Notes: generated from the letters alone by a model not told the origin. A DNA stretch of 64,000 nucleotides from Apium graveolens (GCF_009905375.1 NC_133657.1:44070192-44134191), one strand, 5' to 3'. Counted from the stretch's first letter, positions 44,584 to 58,109 are shown. Numbers and translations are program-made.

Positions 44584-47500
44584 TGTAACACCTTCCAAAT
44601 CCGGGGTCTAGATCTAGGGGTTACTTTCTAAACTCCATCATAATACAAACCTGTATAATAATTATGCAAATATTTATCTAACCCCTTTACATCTATCCAT
44701 GATCTTTTAAGGTTGAGGTATAAAAACAAGAACCACACACTATCTCTATTAAAAATTTAAGTAATAAATCTCATAGAACTCTCTTTATTACACACCATTA
44801 TCCAAACAAGTTGTAAACTAAATTCGTTTTATTCAAACTCACACTACAACTATCTACACTACACCCGTTCAGGTATCTCAAAGTTATCTTCCTTTATCGA
44901 GATTAGCACTCTTGGTATTAGAGGATCCCGTTTCCTGACACGCTTTTTTACCACGCGAGTTCGGATAGGTTTCATTCTCTTTCTTGATTGAAAACAAACA
45001 AGGTGAATAACAACAAAAAGGGTGCGCCATAATTTCTCAAAAAGTCCACAATATATAAACGGTATTATTAGTGTGTTAAATTAACCGGTAATCTGGTTGT
45101 ATCTGTAAAGATGTAACCCTGTAAGAAAATAATGAAGGCCAATATCGGCGAATATCAATAAACTAGACTAGACACAAGTTTGCACCTATATCCTGCTGAT
45201 CAGTCAGGATACACTGCAGATCTATACCTCTATGTACAGATCTATTCGGGTACCCAGGCCCTACGGCCCAAAATATGGATCCGGTTGATTCCCGGTCCAT
45301 AGGATCCAGTTGATAATTGGCCCTTAACGTCACCATCTAGTCCACAGATGAGCATCCGGAACAATCAGTATGCTTTGATGTATCCCAACATCAAAAATAT
45401 ATTAGGATATATATGTATAATCTATTGAAATATGAATAGAGTATTCAGTGTATCAAGAGAAATCAGGAATCAAAATAAAATATGATAAAAAGAGCAGTAA
45501 TTGTGTATCAGTGTATGTGAATAGGAATTATCAGTGTTTGTCGAGTTAAAAATCTGAATAGAAGAAGACGATTCACTATTCTGAATTTAGAATAGGGGAA
45601 AAACTTGCATATTACGCGATGTACTGCGATTATATCACCTCTCTCTAACACCGGCTTGGCCTGCCTTGTTGGTTTCGTCTCTATCAAATAAAGATACTTA
45701 TTTAGTCGACACGTATCTCAATTGCGTCTCAAACCGACTTCAGGTAGCCCTTATCGTTTACCCGTATGCTTATAATTGACTCGTATAATAAATTATTGGC
45801 AATTAAGACTCGATTAACCACATAGTTCATATAGCAAATAAGTTATATAGTCATTTTAGGCTTAAAATGATCTTTAGAATTGAAACCGAATCAAAATTCG
45901 CATTATCAAACAATTTCTGGCTCGTTTCCTAATTTTCGGAGTTTATTGGACTCGTCTCTATAAGTAATAGGGTATATAACTAAATAAATATTGAAAATCG
46001 ACTCATTTCTAAAAGAAATTAGGATTTAAAACTATTTTTATTGAAAACAGATCATTTTTCTGAGTTAAATGGCTTTCGTTTCGTTTAGTTTAAATTGGAT
46101 AAACGATTCAATTATTATTCAATAAATAAGAATAAATCAATTTATAATTCCATATAATTAATTATTCAAAATAATTGAACCTCAAAAATAATTTTTAAAT
46201 AATTATTTAGGAAAAAACAGAATTAAAAATGATTTTTCCATAATTTTTGGAATTAAAATAAATTTATTATGATTTATTGAAAATAAATTGATTAATTATC
46301 AAAATAATTAATCATCTTTACATAATTAATAAATAGTAAATAAATAAATAAATTCTGATTTTTAGAAAATATTTCAGATTTATTTATAAAATAAATCAAT
46401 TATTTAGATTAATTAATTAATCAATTTATAAAATAAATAAAACTGATTTCATAATTAATAAAAATAAATTAAAATTCCAGAAACATTTGTCAGAAAATGA
46501 ATTTCTTACAAAATAGATCAAAACCGGGTTGCAAAACGGGTTGCAACATGGTCCTGAAGAACAAATCGGGTCTGGAAGACCTCACTTGAAAATTCTCAGT
46601 TTTCGGTGGGTTTCCCGGAGTTCGACCGACCAAATTCAGGCCAAAATAAATATCGTTTGCTCAGTTTTCCAGCTGGAATCAATTTCAAATCGACTCAACA
46701 TCTCAAATCAACAATTGCATCACCAGAATCATCCCGGAATCACAACCTCCGATCAAACCCGACTATTTTCCTACCAACTAGCAAAATCACTAATTTCTAC
46801 ATGAAATTTCACGTTCTAAATCTCAAATCAAAGCTTATTAACTGAACAATAAAACCCCTAACACCTAACTAACCTCAGATCATTCAAAATAAAAAACGTT
46901 CAAATCAAAAATTGGGTATAAACCCTAATAATCGAATTCACTCATACACGAATCGTTTGATGAAATTAATAGCATAAATCGACTGTAAACATTCAAACAA
47001 AGCTATATCAATCAAATAACCCTAGAATCAAAAAGCCCTAATTCGAACATAAACCCTAGAAATTAAAATTAAAAAATAACGAATCAAAACATGAAATTGA
47101 TGCAAGAAACTGAAATAACAGATCAAAAGCACTGATTTGAGTACTTACATCAACAGATTTGGTGCTCAAAATCGATCAGTATCAAGGTTTGATTCTTCGA
47201 CCCGAATCCAAATTCCTGACCCGATTTCATAGAATTAATCTAATTTTTTCTGATTTTTAATAATTAATTAAAAATAATTAAATAAAAATTAGGGTATTTA
47301 TAGTATTAAAATAATACCCCTAATTAAAATTAAGGCCCTAATTTTACATCTAATATAATTAATTGGCCCTTAATTTATAATTTTTTAGTATTAATTTTTA
47401 ATTTTTAAATATTTAGTATATACAATATATATGCCAAAAATTCCCAAAAATTGTGAATAATTCAAAAATGCAAAGATATGGTATAATTGAAAGTCCCATA

Positions 47501-47891
47501 ATTTTATAAAAATAAAAATATGATTTTTGTGGGGCTTTTGACACCCGAAGGGGCCCGAAAAGTCATTTTTCGCGAAACGAGAAAATTTCTAAAATAACTG
47601 GATGTTTAGAATAACGTTATGGTACATGTCATACTAGGTAAAATAAGGCCAATTATTTTATTCAAAATATCAGCTATTAAAATAAAGTTCGGGTCGTATA
47701 ACTTTTGATGTGAAAGCTTTTAACAAAAAATAAAATACACGATAAATACCCGGAAAATAACCGGATGTTACAGAACACACTTAGCACATAACAGCTAGGG
47801 TTTTATGACTAGATACACTTAGTGACATAATAAAACATATAATTTCATCTTTATTATGATATAATACAAGCGTGATTTCCTAGTCATTGCA
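44584..47891 (-). mobile_element. 3' LTR of element B (3308 bp)
   Basis: Plus-strand start TGTAACACCTTCC, end AGTCATTGCA. The palindrome cassette is at about 45189-45240. Very AT-rich at 46080-46480, with a GC-richer block at 46540-46760 like that in LTR C. The frames at 46529-46845 are chance ORFs. Confidence 0.88.
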
Positions 47892-47910
47892 TCCTTCCCC
47901 GCTTAATAGG
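47892..47910 (-). promoter_or_regulatory. Polypurine tract of element B
   Basis: Minus strand cctattaagcggggaagga directly before the LTR start TGCAATGAC. Confidence 0.75.
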
Positions 47911-47942
47911 ATTCTGTCCTCAGAATCTCGCTAAGAAAATAA

Positions 47943-49111
47943 CTAGGGATACTTTTCTAACATTTCATTCTCAATTTCCCAGGTTGACTCTTCAACCATA
48001 GGGTTTCTCCATAAAACTCTTACCAAAGATATCGACTTATTTCTCAACACTCTCTCCCGGTGATCTAGAATTCTTATTGGCTGCTCTACATAAGACAAAT
48101 CATCCTGAATTTCTATCGTCTCATATTTTATTACATGCCTCGAATCAAGATTATATTTCTTAAGCATTGACACATAAAACACATTATGGATATATTGCAT
48201 ATGAGGCGATAAGGCTAACTCGTATGCGACTTTCCCCGACTTTCTTCAAGATTTCAAATGGACCTACGTATTGTGGCTTCAGTTTACCCTTGTTTCCAAA
48301 TTTGGTTAATCATTTCCATGGCGATACTTTCAATAAGATCTACTTTCTCCTTGGTCTGCTGAATTAATTTTGGATCTAGAATTTTACGTTCACCAACTTC
48401 ATCCCAGTACACAGGTGATCTGCACTTCCTTCCGTATAAAGCTTCATAAGGTGGCATTCTAATACTTGCATGGTAGCTGTTATTGTAAGAAAATTCCACC
48501 AATGGTAAATGTTCATCCCAACTGCCTTCAAAGCCAATTGCACATACTCGCAGCATGTCTTCAATGGTTTATATTGTCCTTTCAGTTTGCCCGTCCATTT
48601 GCGGATGGTAAGTAGTTCTCATGTTCAATTTAGTACCTAAGCATTCCTGGAATTGTCTTCAGAATCTTGAATTGAAACGTGGATCTTGATCAGATACAAT
48701 GGATACAGGAGCTCCATGTCACATCACAATTTCCTTGAGGTATAGGTACACTAGCTTGTCAAGTGAAAATCTTTCGTTGATTGGAAGAAAATGCGCTGAC
48801 TTTGTTAGTCTGTCAATGATAACCCAAATTGCATCATGGTTTGTTCGGGTTCTTGGAAGTCCTACCACAAAATCCATGGCGAGATGTTCCCATTTCCATT
48901 CCGGAATATCCAATGGTTGTAGTAGTCCGCTTGGTCGTTGATGTTCTGCTTTGGCTCGTTGGCACGTATAACATTTGCTTTCCCATTCTGCTATTTCTTT
49001 CTTCATGTATGGCCACCAAAAGTTTTCTTTTAAATCTCGATACATCTTCGTGCTTCCTGGATGAATAGAATATCTTGAGCTGTGAGCGTCCCGTAGGATT
49101 TTGGTACATCA
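47943..49111 (-). pseudogene. Chromovirus integrase with C-terminal chromodomain (B)
   Basis: On the minus strand the frame starts near the junction with DAHSSRYSIHPGSTKMYRDL and CYTCQRAKAEHQ (zinc-binding part). The core follows with HLAMDFVVGLPRT (first Asp) and VSIVSDQDPRF (second Asp, 48710-48670). The Glu region (GQTERTI) is cut by a TAA at 48571-48569, probably from CAA. The GPY/F-like C-terminus and the chromodomain LSYVEQPIRILDHRERVLRN...WRNPMVEESTWE (48090-47950) are in place. Stops replace two other residues near 48715 and 48665. Confidence 0.88.
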
Positions 49112-52100
49112 GGTATCCAAATTCGGGGTCTAGATCTGAGGGTTACTTGCTAAACTCCATTATAATACAAACCTGTGTAATAATTATGTAAATATTTATC
49201 TAACCCCTTTTACATCTATCCAGGATCTTTTAAAGTTGAGGTATGAAAACAAGAACCACACACTATCTCTATTAATAATTCAAATATAAAATCTCATAGA
49301 ACTCTCTTTATTACAAACCATTATCCAAACAAGTTTAAACAAAATTCGTTTTATTCAAACTCACACCACAACTATCTACACAACACCCGTTTAGGTAGCT
49401 CAAAGCTTTCTTCCTTTATCGGGATTAGCACTCTTGGTATTAGATGATCCCACTTCCTGACACGCTTCTTTACCACGCGAGTCCGGATAGATTTCATTCC
49501 CTTTCTTCACTGAAAATAAACAAGGTGAATAACAACAAAAAGGGTGAGCCATAATTGCTCAACAAGTCCACAATATATAAATATTATTATAAGTATATTA
49601 AATGAACTGGTAATCTGGTTGTATCTATAAAGATGTAACCTTGTAAGAAAATAATGAAGGCCATTATCAACGAATATCAATAAACTAGACTGGACACAAG
49701 TTTGCACATATATCCTGCTGATCAGTTAGGATATAGTGCAGATCTATACCTCTATGTCTAAATCCATTCGAGTACCCAGGTTATACGGTCCAAAACATGG
49801 ATCTGGTTGATTACCGGTCCATAGGATCTAGTTGATAACTGGCCCTTAACGTCACCATCCAGTCCACAGATGAGCATCCGGAACAATCAGTATGCTTTGA
49901 TGTATACCAACATTAATAATATATCAGGATATATATGTATAATCAATTGGAATATAAATGGAGTATTCAGTGTATCAAGAGAAATCAGGAATCGAAATAA
50001 AATATAACAAAAAGAGCAGTAATTGTGTATCAGTGTCTGTGAATAGGAATTATCAGTGTTTGTCGAGTTAAAAATCTGAATAGAAGAAGACGATTCACTA
50101 TTCTGAATTTGGAATAGGGGAAAACCTTGTCTGTTACGCGATGTACTGCGATTATATCACCACTTTCTAACACTGGCTTGGCTCGCCTTGTTAGCTTTGT
50201 CTCTATCAAAGAAATATACTTATTTAGTCGACAAGTATCTCAATCGTGTCTCAAACCGACTTCACGTAGCCCTTATCGTTTACCCATACGCCTACAATTG
50301 ACTCGTACAATAATTATTACCAATTAAGACTCGATTAACCACATTATACATATAGCACATAAGTCACATAGTCATTTTAGGTCTAAAATAATTTTTAGAA
50401 TTGAAACTGAATCAATATTCGCATTATCAAACAATTTCTGGCTTGTTTCCTAATTTTCAGAATTTATTGGACTCGTCTCTATAAGTAATAGGGTCTATAA
50501 GTAAATATAAATCGAAATCCGAATTGTTTCCAAAAGAAATTAGGATTTAAAACTATTTTTATTGAAAATAGATCGTTTTTCCGAGTTAAAGGGTTTTCGT
50601 TTCGTTTAAATTGGATAAACGGTTCAATTATTATTCAATAAACAAGAATAAATCAATTTATTATTCCATATAATTAATTATTCAAAATAATTGAAAATCA
50701 AAAATATTTTTAAATAATTAATTAGGAAAAATCAAAATTAAAAATAATTTTTCCACAATTTTTGGAATAAAAATGAATTTATTATGATTTATTGAAAATA
50801 AATTGATTAACTATCAAAATAATTAATCATATTTAAATAATTAATAATTAAAGAAATAAATAAATTCTGAATTTTAGAAAACATTTCAGATTTATTTATA
50901 AAATAAATAAATTTATTAAATTAATTAAATAATTAATCAGTTTACAAAATAAATAGAACTGATTTTTATAATTAATAAAAATAAAATAATATTCCAGAAA
51001 TATTTGTCAATGAATTTCTGACAAAATGGATCAAAACTGGGTTGCAAAACGGGTTGCAACCAGGTCCTAAAGAACAAATCGGGTCGGGGAGAGCTCACCG
51101 GAAAATTCCCAGTTTCCGGTGGGTTTCCCCGACTCCGACCGGATAAATTCAGGCCAAAACAAACATCGTTTGGTCATTTTTTCAGCTGGAATCGATTTCT
51201 AATCGATTCAACATCTCAAATCAACCATTGCATCACCAGAATCATCCCGGAATCACAACTTCCGATGAAACCCGACTATTTTCCGGCCAAATAGAAAAAT
51301 CACTGATTTTTACATGAAACTTCACATTCTATATCTCAAATCAAAGCTTATTAACTTAACAATAAAACCCTTAACACCTAACTAACCTCAAATCATTCAA
51401 AATCAAAAACGTTCAAATAAAAAATTGGGTATAAACCCTAATAATCGAATTCACTCATACACGAATCGTTTGATTAAATAAATAGCATAAATCGACTGTA
51501 AACATTTAAACAAAGCTATATCAATTATCAAATCAATCAAATAACCTTAGAATAAAAAAGCCCTAATTCGAACATAAACTCTAAAAATTAAAATTAAAAA
51601 ATAACGAATCAAATCATGAAATTGATGCAAAAAACTGAAAGAACGGATCAAAAGCATCGATTTGAGTACTTACATCAACAGATTTGGTGCTCAAAATCGA
51701 TCAAAATCAATGTTTGATTCTTCGACCCGAATTCGAATTCTTGACCCGATTTCAGAGAATTAATCCGATTTTTCTGATTTTTAATAATTAATTATAAATA
51801 ATTAAATAAAAATTAGGGTATTTATAGTAGTAAAAATAATACCCCTAATTAAAATTAAGGCCCTAATTTTACATCTAATAAAATTATTTGGCCCTTAATT
51901 TATAATTTTTGAGTATTAATTTTTAATTTTAAAATATTTAATATATACAATATATATGCCAAAAATTCCCAAAAATTATGAATAACTCAAAAATGCAAAG
52001 AAATGGTATACTTGAAAGTCCCATAATTTTATAAAAATAAAAATATGATTTTTGTAAGGCTTTTGATACCCGAAGGGGCCCTAAAATGTCATTTTTCGTG

Positions 52101-52406
52101 AAACGAGAAAATTTCTAAAATAACTGGATGTTCAGAATAACGCTATGGTACAAGCCATACTAAGCAAAATAAGATCAATTATTTTATTTGAAATATCAGC
52201 TATTAAAACAAAGTTCAGGTCGCATAACTTTTGATGTGAAAGTTTTTAACACGAAATAAAATATCCCATAAATACCCAGATGATACAGAACACACTTAGC
52301 ACATAGCAACTAGGGTTTTATGACTAGATATACTTAGTGAAATAATAAAACATATAATTTCATCTTTATTGTGATATAATACAAGCGTAATTTTCTAGTT
52401 ATTACA
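49112..52406 (-). mobile_element. 5' LTR of element B (about 3.3 kb, last bases lost)
   Basis: Homology to the other LTR starts at about 49114 (tatccaaattcgggg); the outer TGTAACACC-like bases are replaced at the deletion junction. Ends TTATTACA at 52406. The cassette is at 49709-49765 in a more diverged form. More substitutions than between the two LTRs of A. Confidence 0.87.
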
Positions 52407-52411
52407 AGGTG

Positions 52412-52658
52412 TGTCCATTTTCGCATCATAGAGATCTTCTCAATATATACATCTCTAGTGAAAATGCAAATCCACCAGAAAATTTTTAAACTCTTGTTTT
52501 TTTACTTTGTGTTGGGTGAATACTTTTAAAGACTTATTTTTATTATTGCATATTCAAAACACAGTTGTATCTTGAAAAAATAATTTTTCAGAAAAGGAAA
52601 AAGAAACCCGTTCAATCCCCCTTCTGTAATTCTATTTTTGTATTTTTAGGGAATAACA
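52412..52658 (+). mobile_element. 3' LTR of copia M, segment 3 and end
   Basis: Continues after the second AGGTG and ends ttagggaataaca, with the cccgttcaatccccc block typical of copia U5 ends. The three segments add up to about 1.1 kb, a normal copia LTR size. The next five bases (gttcg) should be the target duplication of M; its partner was not found. Confidence 0.78.
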
Positions 52659-53260
52659 GTTCGCAAAAGCATTCATTTCAGACAAATCAGGAGTTGGCAT
52701 GAGTATTTTGCAGATATATAATCAGTTAAGTTAAACATCTAAAGAAGATCATCCGTAAATAGTGTTTGACTTATAAAGATTTCATCAATTACTTTATTTT
52801 CCTGAGCATCAGGAAAATAAGCGAGTTCACTCATCATGCTCATTGTATATTTAATTATTCATTAATTTTGATATGCCTTTTGGAGAAATATACAATTATT
52901 TTAGAGAAATGTGTATTTCTAAAAGAGGAGAGATTTTACTTCTGTAACTCCAAAGAAATACCCCTTAAGTAAATACTGATATAAACAGTCATACCATGCT
53001 TTAGATAACTGCATTAATCCACATAGTGCTTTTAGAAGGTAGTTCATACACTCTGTAATTCTTGAATCATCAAGATCCTTATATTGAGGTATAAAAGCTT
53101 CTGCCTTAAGATCTTCAGTTAGAAAAGCACTAGATGTTCTAGTTTGATGGATTTTGAAATTGACATAAGCTGAACAGACATGTCTCGATTACCAGTGAAA
53201 ATATCACTGTCAATCTTCACTTTCTGCAGATAGTCTTCAATTAGATTGGACTACTTCCTT
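52659..53260 (-). pseudogene. Copia RT remnant (K)
   Basis: Fragments of RVT_2 on the minus strand: VNFKIHQTRTSSAFLTED-like sequence (about 53160-53110), KALCGLMQLSKAWYD (53020-52975) and MSMMSELAYF (about 52850-52790), with many stops. RT is cut by the copia M LTR end at 52658. Confidence 0.6.
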
Positions 53261-54860
53261 GAAATCATGCCATTTTTATCCTCCTTGGTTCTGAGTTCCC
53301 AATTATTTTCTTTAACTGCAATGTCTCCGATTTAAGCACCAGCTCCTTAACTTTATTTGTCTCAAGTTGGTTTGACCCTAGTTGATTGAATGCAAACCAA
53401 GTTAATTCTAGAAGTACTTCTTTCACTTTCTTGGGTTCTTTCTGAGTAGAAAGTTGTTGTACAAGCATTCCTCTAAGGTGATTCCTATGGTTCCTTCCTT
53501 AATAGACGCTTTTTCGAAATATGAGTTGAAAATATGACTACTTGTTAATTAACCTTGATGAGGCAAGTTTGATGCTGACAATGAGACATTTTTGAGCTGC
53601 AAAGAGTGACAACTGACATATCTTGAAACTCTCTCCGACTGAGAGACTCCAGCCTTATCATCAGTTGATGTCACTCGAGTTCCTCTATCACCTGATAGCT
53701 AATCAATGGCTATCTCTTTTTGACCAATGGTTGTTTCTTGTAGTTGATCAATGGATGTTATATTTTGTTGTTCAACTGCTATTTCCACATACTTTAGGTT
53801 AACAGTTGACATGATGAATTCTATTAAATATTACAACTACCAGTTTTCCAGTCATACTTCTCATCATTTATTTTGACACCATCTTCAACAATCTGATCTT
53901 TCACTTCTTGAGTATTCTACTCATCAGGTGCACTATGGATTGACTCCATAACATTCCTTTAGACTTCATGATTGTAGACCATATAGTTCCTTGAGCATGT
54001 AACTGAACTTCTTCTTACTGCTTTAGCTTCAAGTTTAACAATTATTTTTATTTTATCTAGAATGAGGCATCTGCAGCCAAAGTTCTGAAAAAAATTCCAG
54101 TTTATTTTCTTTACATATACTTGATTGATCAAAGAGCCATTAGGAGTAGAGTCTTTGTTGTAGATGGATTCATTCCATAGATATGTAGATATCTTTGATT
54201 CTCTAAGTATTTCTCTTCCTTCATCTCTGAGTAGTCCATTGTTCCTTTTAGATGCTCCATTATGAAGTGGAGTCCTTGAGGCGAAGAGCTCATGAGTTAA
54301 TTCTTTCTTTGCTCAGAATTCCCTGGGGTGACTAACAGCTTAATTTCTGAAATCCATAAATATTTTCAAGTAAATTTTGATATATCATCAGTGATCATAG
54401 GATATAATACATTTAGTTGCAGATAATGATCTGATTCAGAAGAATTCTCATGTAGAAAATGCAAGGGGTTGTCGTTTAATGACTCTATCTTCTTCTTCTT
54501 CTTATAAATAAACATATTTTTCCTATCAAATTGGTAAGTATCATGAGGACCATTCTTGGTACTTCCAATTTTGATAATTTTTCTTTAGAATTTTTCTTGA
54601 TTGAAAGATTTGAGTGAGACAACTTCTTATGTTCTAGCTCATCCTTATTTGTCTTGATGGGTAAAAACATTATTGATTCAGCATCTGTTGAGGTGAAATC
54701 GGCTATATACACATTCCTTTTTTTCCACAAAAAAAGACCTTGTAATCAATTTTGTTAATGACAACACAGGCTTCTCTATCAAAAATGACTTTGGAGCCAT
54801 TATCACATAGTTGGCTAACACTTAACAAGTTGTGCTTCAGTCCTTCCACTAGTACTACAT
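53261..54860 (-). pseudogene. Copia integrase and pre-integrase remnant (K)
   Basis: The pre-integrase domain is recognisable at 54730-54485 (ELEHKKLSHSNLS, then a Lys-rich stretch). Integrase beyond it is broken into short frames; no complete DDE set was seen. The 53468-53265 frame covers part of the linker to RT. Confidence 0.55.
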
Positions 54861-55100
54861 CATCTATGATGATATTTCCAAATGAAATCGAGCAATATCA
54901 CACAGTATGACCTTTGTTGTCATCTCCAAAAGTAATATTTGGGCCAACTTTCTCTTTAAACTTAGTGAGCAGTCCAATAAGTTTCCAGTCGTGTGACATG
55001 AACAACCAATGTTTATATACCAGACATTTCTCATTTTTCCTTGCACACATCAAAACCTTTTCAAACTGATTTAGGTAACCAGATATTTTTTGTATCAATC
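54861..55100 (-). pseudogene. Copia protease remnant (K)
   Basis: WYINIGCSCHTTGN sits where copia proteases have the DSG..SRHMTG motif; the catalytic Asp is gone. A frameshift then leads to KEKVGPNITFGDDNKGHTV, the usual downstream segment. Confidence 0.65.
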
Positions 55101-55233
55101 ATGTTGATTGCCTTCTTTTCCTTGAAACCAGTTGTTGTCTTAGGACTAGTAGGGTTAAGGTCTACTCTTACTCCAGGTGTTGATCTTTGAGAAAAAGTGT
55201 AGGTGTTAAAGTCAGATGAACAGGCTTGAGAGT

Positions 55234-56118
55234 TCATCTTATTAAATTAAGATGCAAAATTGTTATTCTTACATTGCATACTCTGTGGTATATTAAGCAA
55301 AGAGTGGTGAGGATTGGAATTGATTGGCATGTTACTATTGTTCTGAATAAACACTTTAGGAAAGTTTGGCATGTCATACATAGGCATACCGGGAATAGGT
55401 ATGGAAGAAGTTTTACATTTAGTAGATAGATGATTAACATCACCATACTTGACATAGATTTTTTTTGAAGCAAATTTGTCAGTAGTGTGGTGGATGTGGT
55501 TGTTAATCCCTACTTTCTCCTAAATACCATTCTAGATTCAAGTTATTCTTCAATTTTTTGTTGGATAACTATCCAATGTTATTTTTCTAAACTCTTTGAG
55601 TTTGCTGCATTCTCTCTCCAAAGTGATCTTGCTCACTGGTTTATATTCCTCAATTAACATGCCCAAATTACAAGTACAAATACTCTCTCTCAACAAGTAA
55701 TTTTTAACCCTTGATTTCTCTTCCTTCAATGAATAATTTTTATTTGCTAAAGCACATTTATCAGTGAAAACGTCTTGTTCAAATTTCTTCTTTACCCTTT
55801 TTCCAAGCATCTTCACAGAAAGACTCAACACTTTTAAGATCTGTGAATTTGCTTGTTACATGCCTATATTCCTTTCATTTAGCAATTACCTCTTTTTTTA
55901 AGTTTTAACTACCTTCTTAGAATTTCGTCTCTCTTTAATATCCTCAGCAATTCATCTTTAGCAGTTACACAATTTTTTTTGGCATTTTTATATTCAAGCA
56001 ATTGCATCTTTAATAAGTTATTTCTCTCGAATAATAAGGAATTAGCATTTTTAATCCTAGTATATTCCTTTTTAAGAGACTTCAGAATGACATGCAAGTT
56101 GTACAGTTCAGAAGACAT
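55234..56118 (-). pseudogene. Copia gag C-terminal coiled coil (K)
   Basis: Frames 56118-55909 and 55831-55550 are Lys-, Glu- and Leu-rich and helical (LKSLKKEYTRIKNANSLLFERN), like the coiled coil of the N gag. The globular N-terminal Gag domain and zinc knuckle are missing, because only about 130 bases lie between this and the primer site. Internal deletion. Confidence 0.55.
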
Positions 56119-56249
56119 ATCATTGATCCCTTACTCAACCTAGAGAGATCAATTGTAATTACATGACTACTGCTGCTTGTACCTCCTTCTTAACCATGGT
56201 TATTTAAATTAGCTTCGAGATCTTTACACCTTTTGTTTGTTGAAAGCTT

Positions 56250-56261
56250 GCTATGATACCA
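56250..56261 (-). promoter_or_regulatory. Primer binding site of copia K
   Basis: Minus strand TGGTATCATAGC, a one-base variant of the Met-tRNA site, two bases inside the LTR end. Confidence 0.75.
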
Positions 56262-56263
56262 AT

Positions 56264-56620
56264 TGTTATTTACTAATAACCAACTTAAGTTAATTTGTAG
56301 AAGGGTGGTTGGATATAATTTTTTTAAAATTTAATTCATATTTGGGAGATGAAACATGAACACGAATGTTTTTAATTTTCAGGTGGATTGTTTTTTGACT
56401 TGTCACCTGAGGTATATTTGAAGAAATAATATGTTATAATTACAATGTAATCTCACAATTGCGGTTTACAGTGTTTCACTCGAAGGAAAATACCTCTCTC
56501 TGAAACTCTTTGAAAATATAGAACCCATTTCTTAAGTAAAACATCTACTTCTAATCTTTAATACTAACGTAAGTAATATATTATGTTATTTATTATACTA
56601 ATACTACTTGTACATATATA
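56264..56620 (-). mobile_element. 5' LTR of copia K (outer end not found)
   Basis: Plus-strand start TGTTATTTACTAATAACC next to the primer site. The other end is not recognisable and is given as approximate; the partner LTR is absent. Confidence 0.5.
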
Positions 56621-57197
56621 TACATATAGATTTATATAATAATATTTATATATTAAAACGGGTTTCGGGTCGGAACAGAAAGAGTTTCGGTCGGTTTTGC
56701 AACGGTATGCCTTAAACCCAAAGCAGACCCGAAAATAATTATGGTTTAAAAATCAAACACAAACTCGAACCTAAACCTGAAATATTCGGGTACCTGATGG
56801 GATCGGTATAGATCGAGTATCCATCAGTTCTGTATAAATTGACATTCATATCCTTCAGTTGCTGCTAAACGCCGAAGTATATTATATTGAATTTGATTTG
56901 TCTAAAATTTAAAAAAAAATCTGATTGATCTAAAAATAATTCATAATTTTCTAACTGATTAACTGCACAATGTAATTTATTAACAAAATGGTATGATTGA
57001 CTATATTATAATAAAGTATTAGGGAATATTGTACAATGTTTCGGTATTTAACCTTAATTAATTAAAAAATGATTAATTCATTCCCAGTAATTACAAACAA
57101 TTTTGGTGTGGCAATCCAATCAATTGACGGGGTATATCAAGAAGTCTGTATGCTATAATTGATAGTCAAGAAAACAAATATAAGGCGGGGATAAGTA

Positions 57198-57413
57198 TAA
57201 AGATAAATGTGGGGATATGCATAAATATATGGACCACGACCGGACACCTTCCTAGTCATATATATATGACGTAGACCATAATTTAGTTAATTACTTACCC
57301 GCCATAAAGATAAACGTGGGGATATGCGTGAATATATGGATCACGACCTAGCATCTTTTTAGTCATATATATATATATGACGAATACCTTAACCTAGTTA
57401 ATTACTTACCAGC
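57198..57413. repeat. Tandem duplication, 107-bp period, two copies
   Basis: Copy 1 starts taaagataaatgtgggg at 57198 and copy 2 taaagataaacgtgggg at 57305. They run in parallel to acttacc(c/a)gc. Each copy contains a gtcatatatatatgac palindrome (with extra TA in copy 2). The copies differ by scattered substitutions. Confidence 0.85.
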
Positions 57414-58021
57414 GAAGTGTTTTGCTTAGTAACATATTGTATTAACTATTCAGATTACAGTTAGGTACAGATCTCTGATACTGACAAGTATAGTTTCAAA
57501 TCATTAGTAGCTTATGTTTATGTAGTATTATGTGTTAAATGACCTGCAGCTAGCTAAGCTAGGAATATTGGCTGAACACGGATAAAAACCTAAACCAAAT
57601 GCGTTAATTATAGATCGTGTTGGTGGTTGGTTTCTCCCGCACATCCCTATCCCCATGTTGCTTCCTTCAGGGAGCATCGCAATAATAAAGCCCTAATTTA
57701 ATTTATTCTTGGTGTTGTCAATGTCCAATATTCCTCGTCAATTAAGATCGGATAACAAATTCACTACAATAAGAATGAGCTTGAATATTTTTTATTAGAC
57801 ATAGAATTTCACAACAATTGGACTCAATAAATTAAATGGAAATATAGCATTTGAATTTAAATATGATGTTATTAATGTTAGTCAGTTTATTTTAAAAACA
57901 AATATTTTCCTAAATATTCTTTGATTAGAATCATAAATAGAAACTAACACAATCTTCTTAAAGTATAAAAATTAAATTAAGGAGCATTCAAGATTTAAAA
58001 AGATAGAGCACGATTAGATAA

Positions 58022-58109
58022 TATAAATGTTATTTTATATTTGAGTTCAATTCTGATTCACCTCTTATAAATGTTATTTTTCATTTAAGTTCAATTCTGA
58101 TTCATCTCA
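58022..58109. repeat. Tandem duplication, 44-bp period, two copies
   Basis: Unit tataaatgttatttt...ttcaattctgattca repeated at 58022 and 58066 with a few differences. Confidence 0.85.

Larger units (their letters stand above)
44584..52406 (-). mobile_element. Tekay-type chromovirus B (7.8 kb), gag to RNase H deleted
   Basis: LTRs at 44584-47891 and about 49112-52406 flank only 1.2 kb of interior. AGGTG is duplicated outside (44579-44583 and 52407-52411). The interior reads on the minus strand and keeps integrase and its chromodomain-like end. Primer site, gag, protease, RT, RNase H and the first bases of the 5' LTR end are gone in one deletion ending near 49110. Confidence 0.9.
52659..56262 (-). 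mobile_element. Ty1/copia element K, interior, interrupted by M
   Basis: On the minus strand it runs from a primer site at 56261 through gag remnants, protease, pre-integrase and integrase to RT, which breaks off at 52659 where copia M ends. RNase H and the 3' LTR are not in the window. Very decayed; related to element N by domain order and by its gag coiled coil. Confidence 0.75.
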
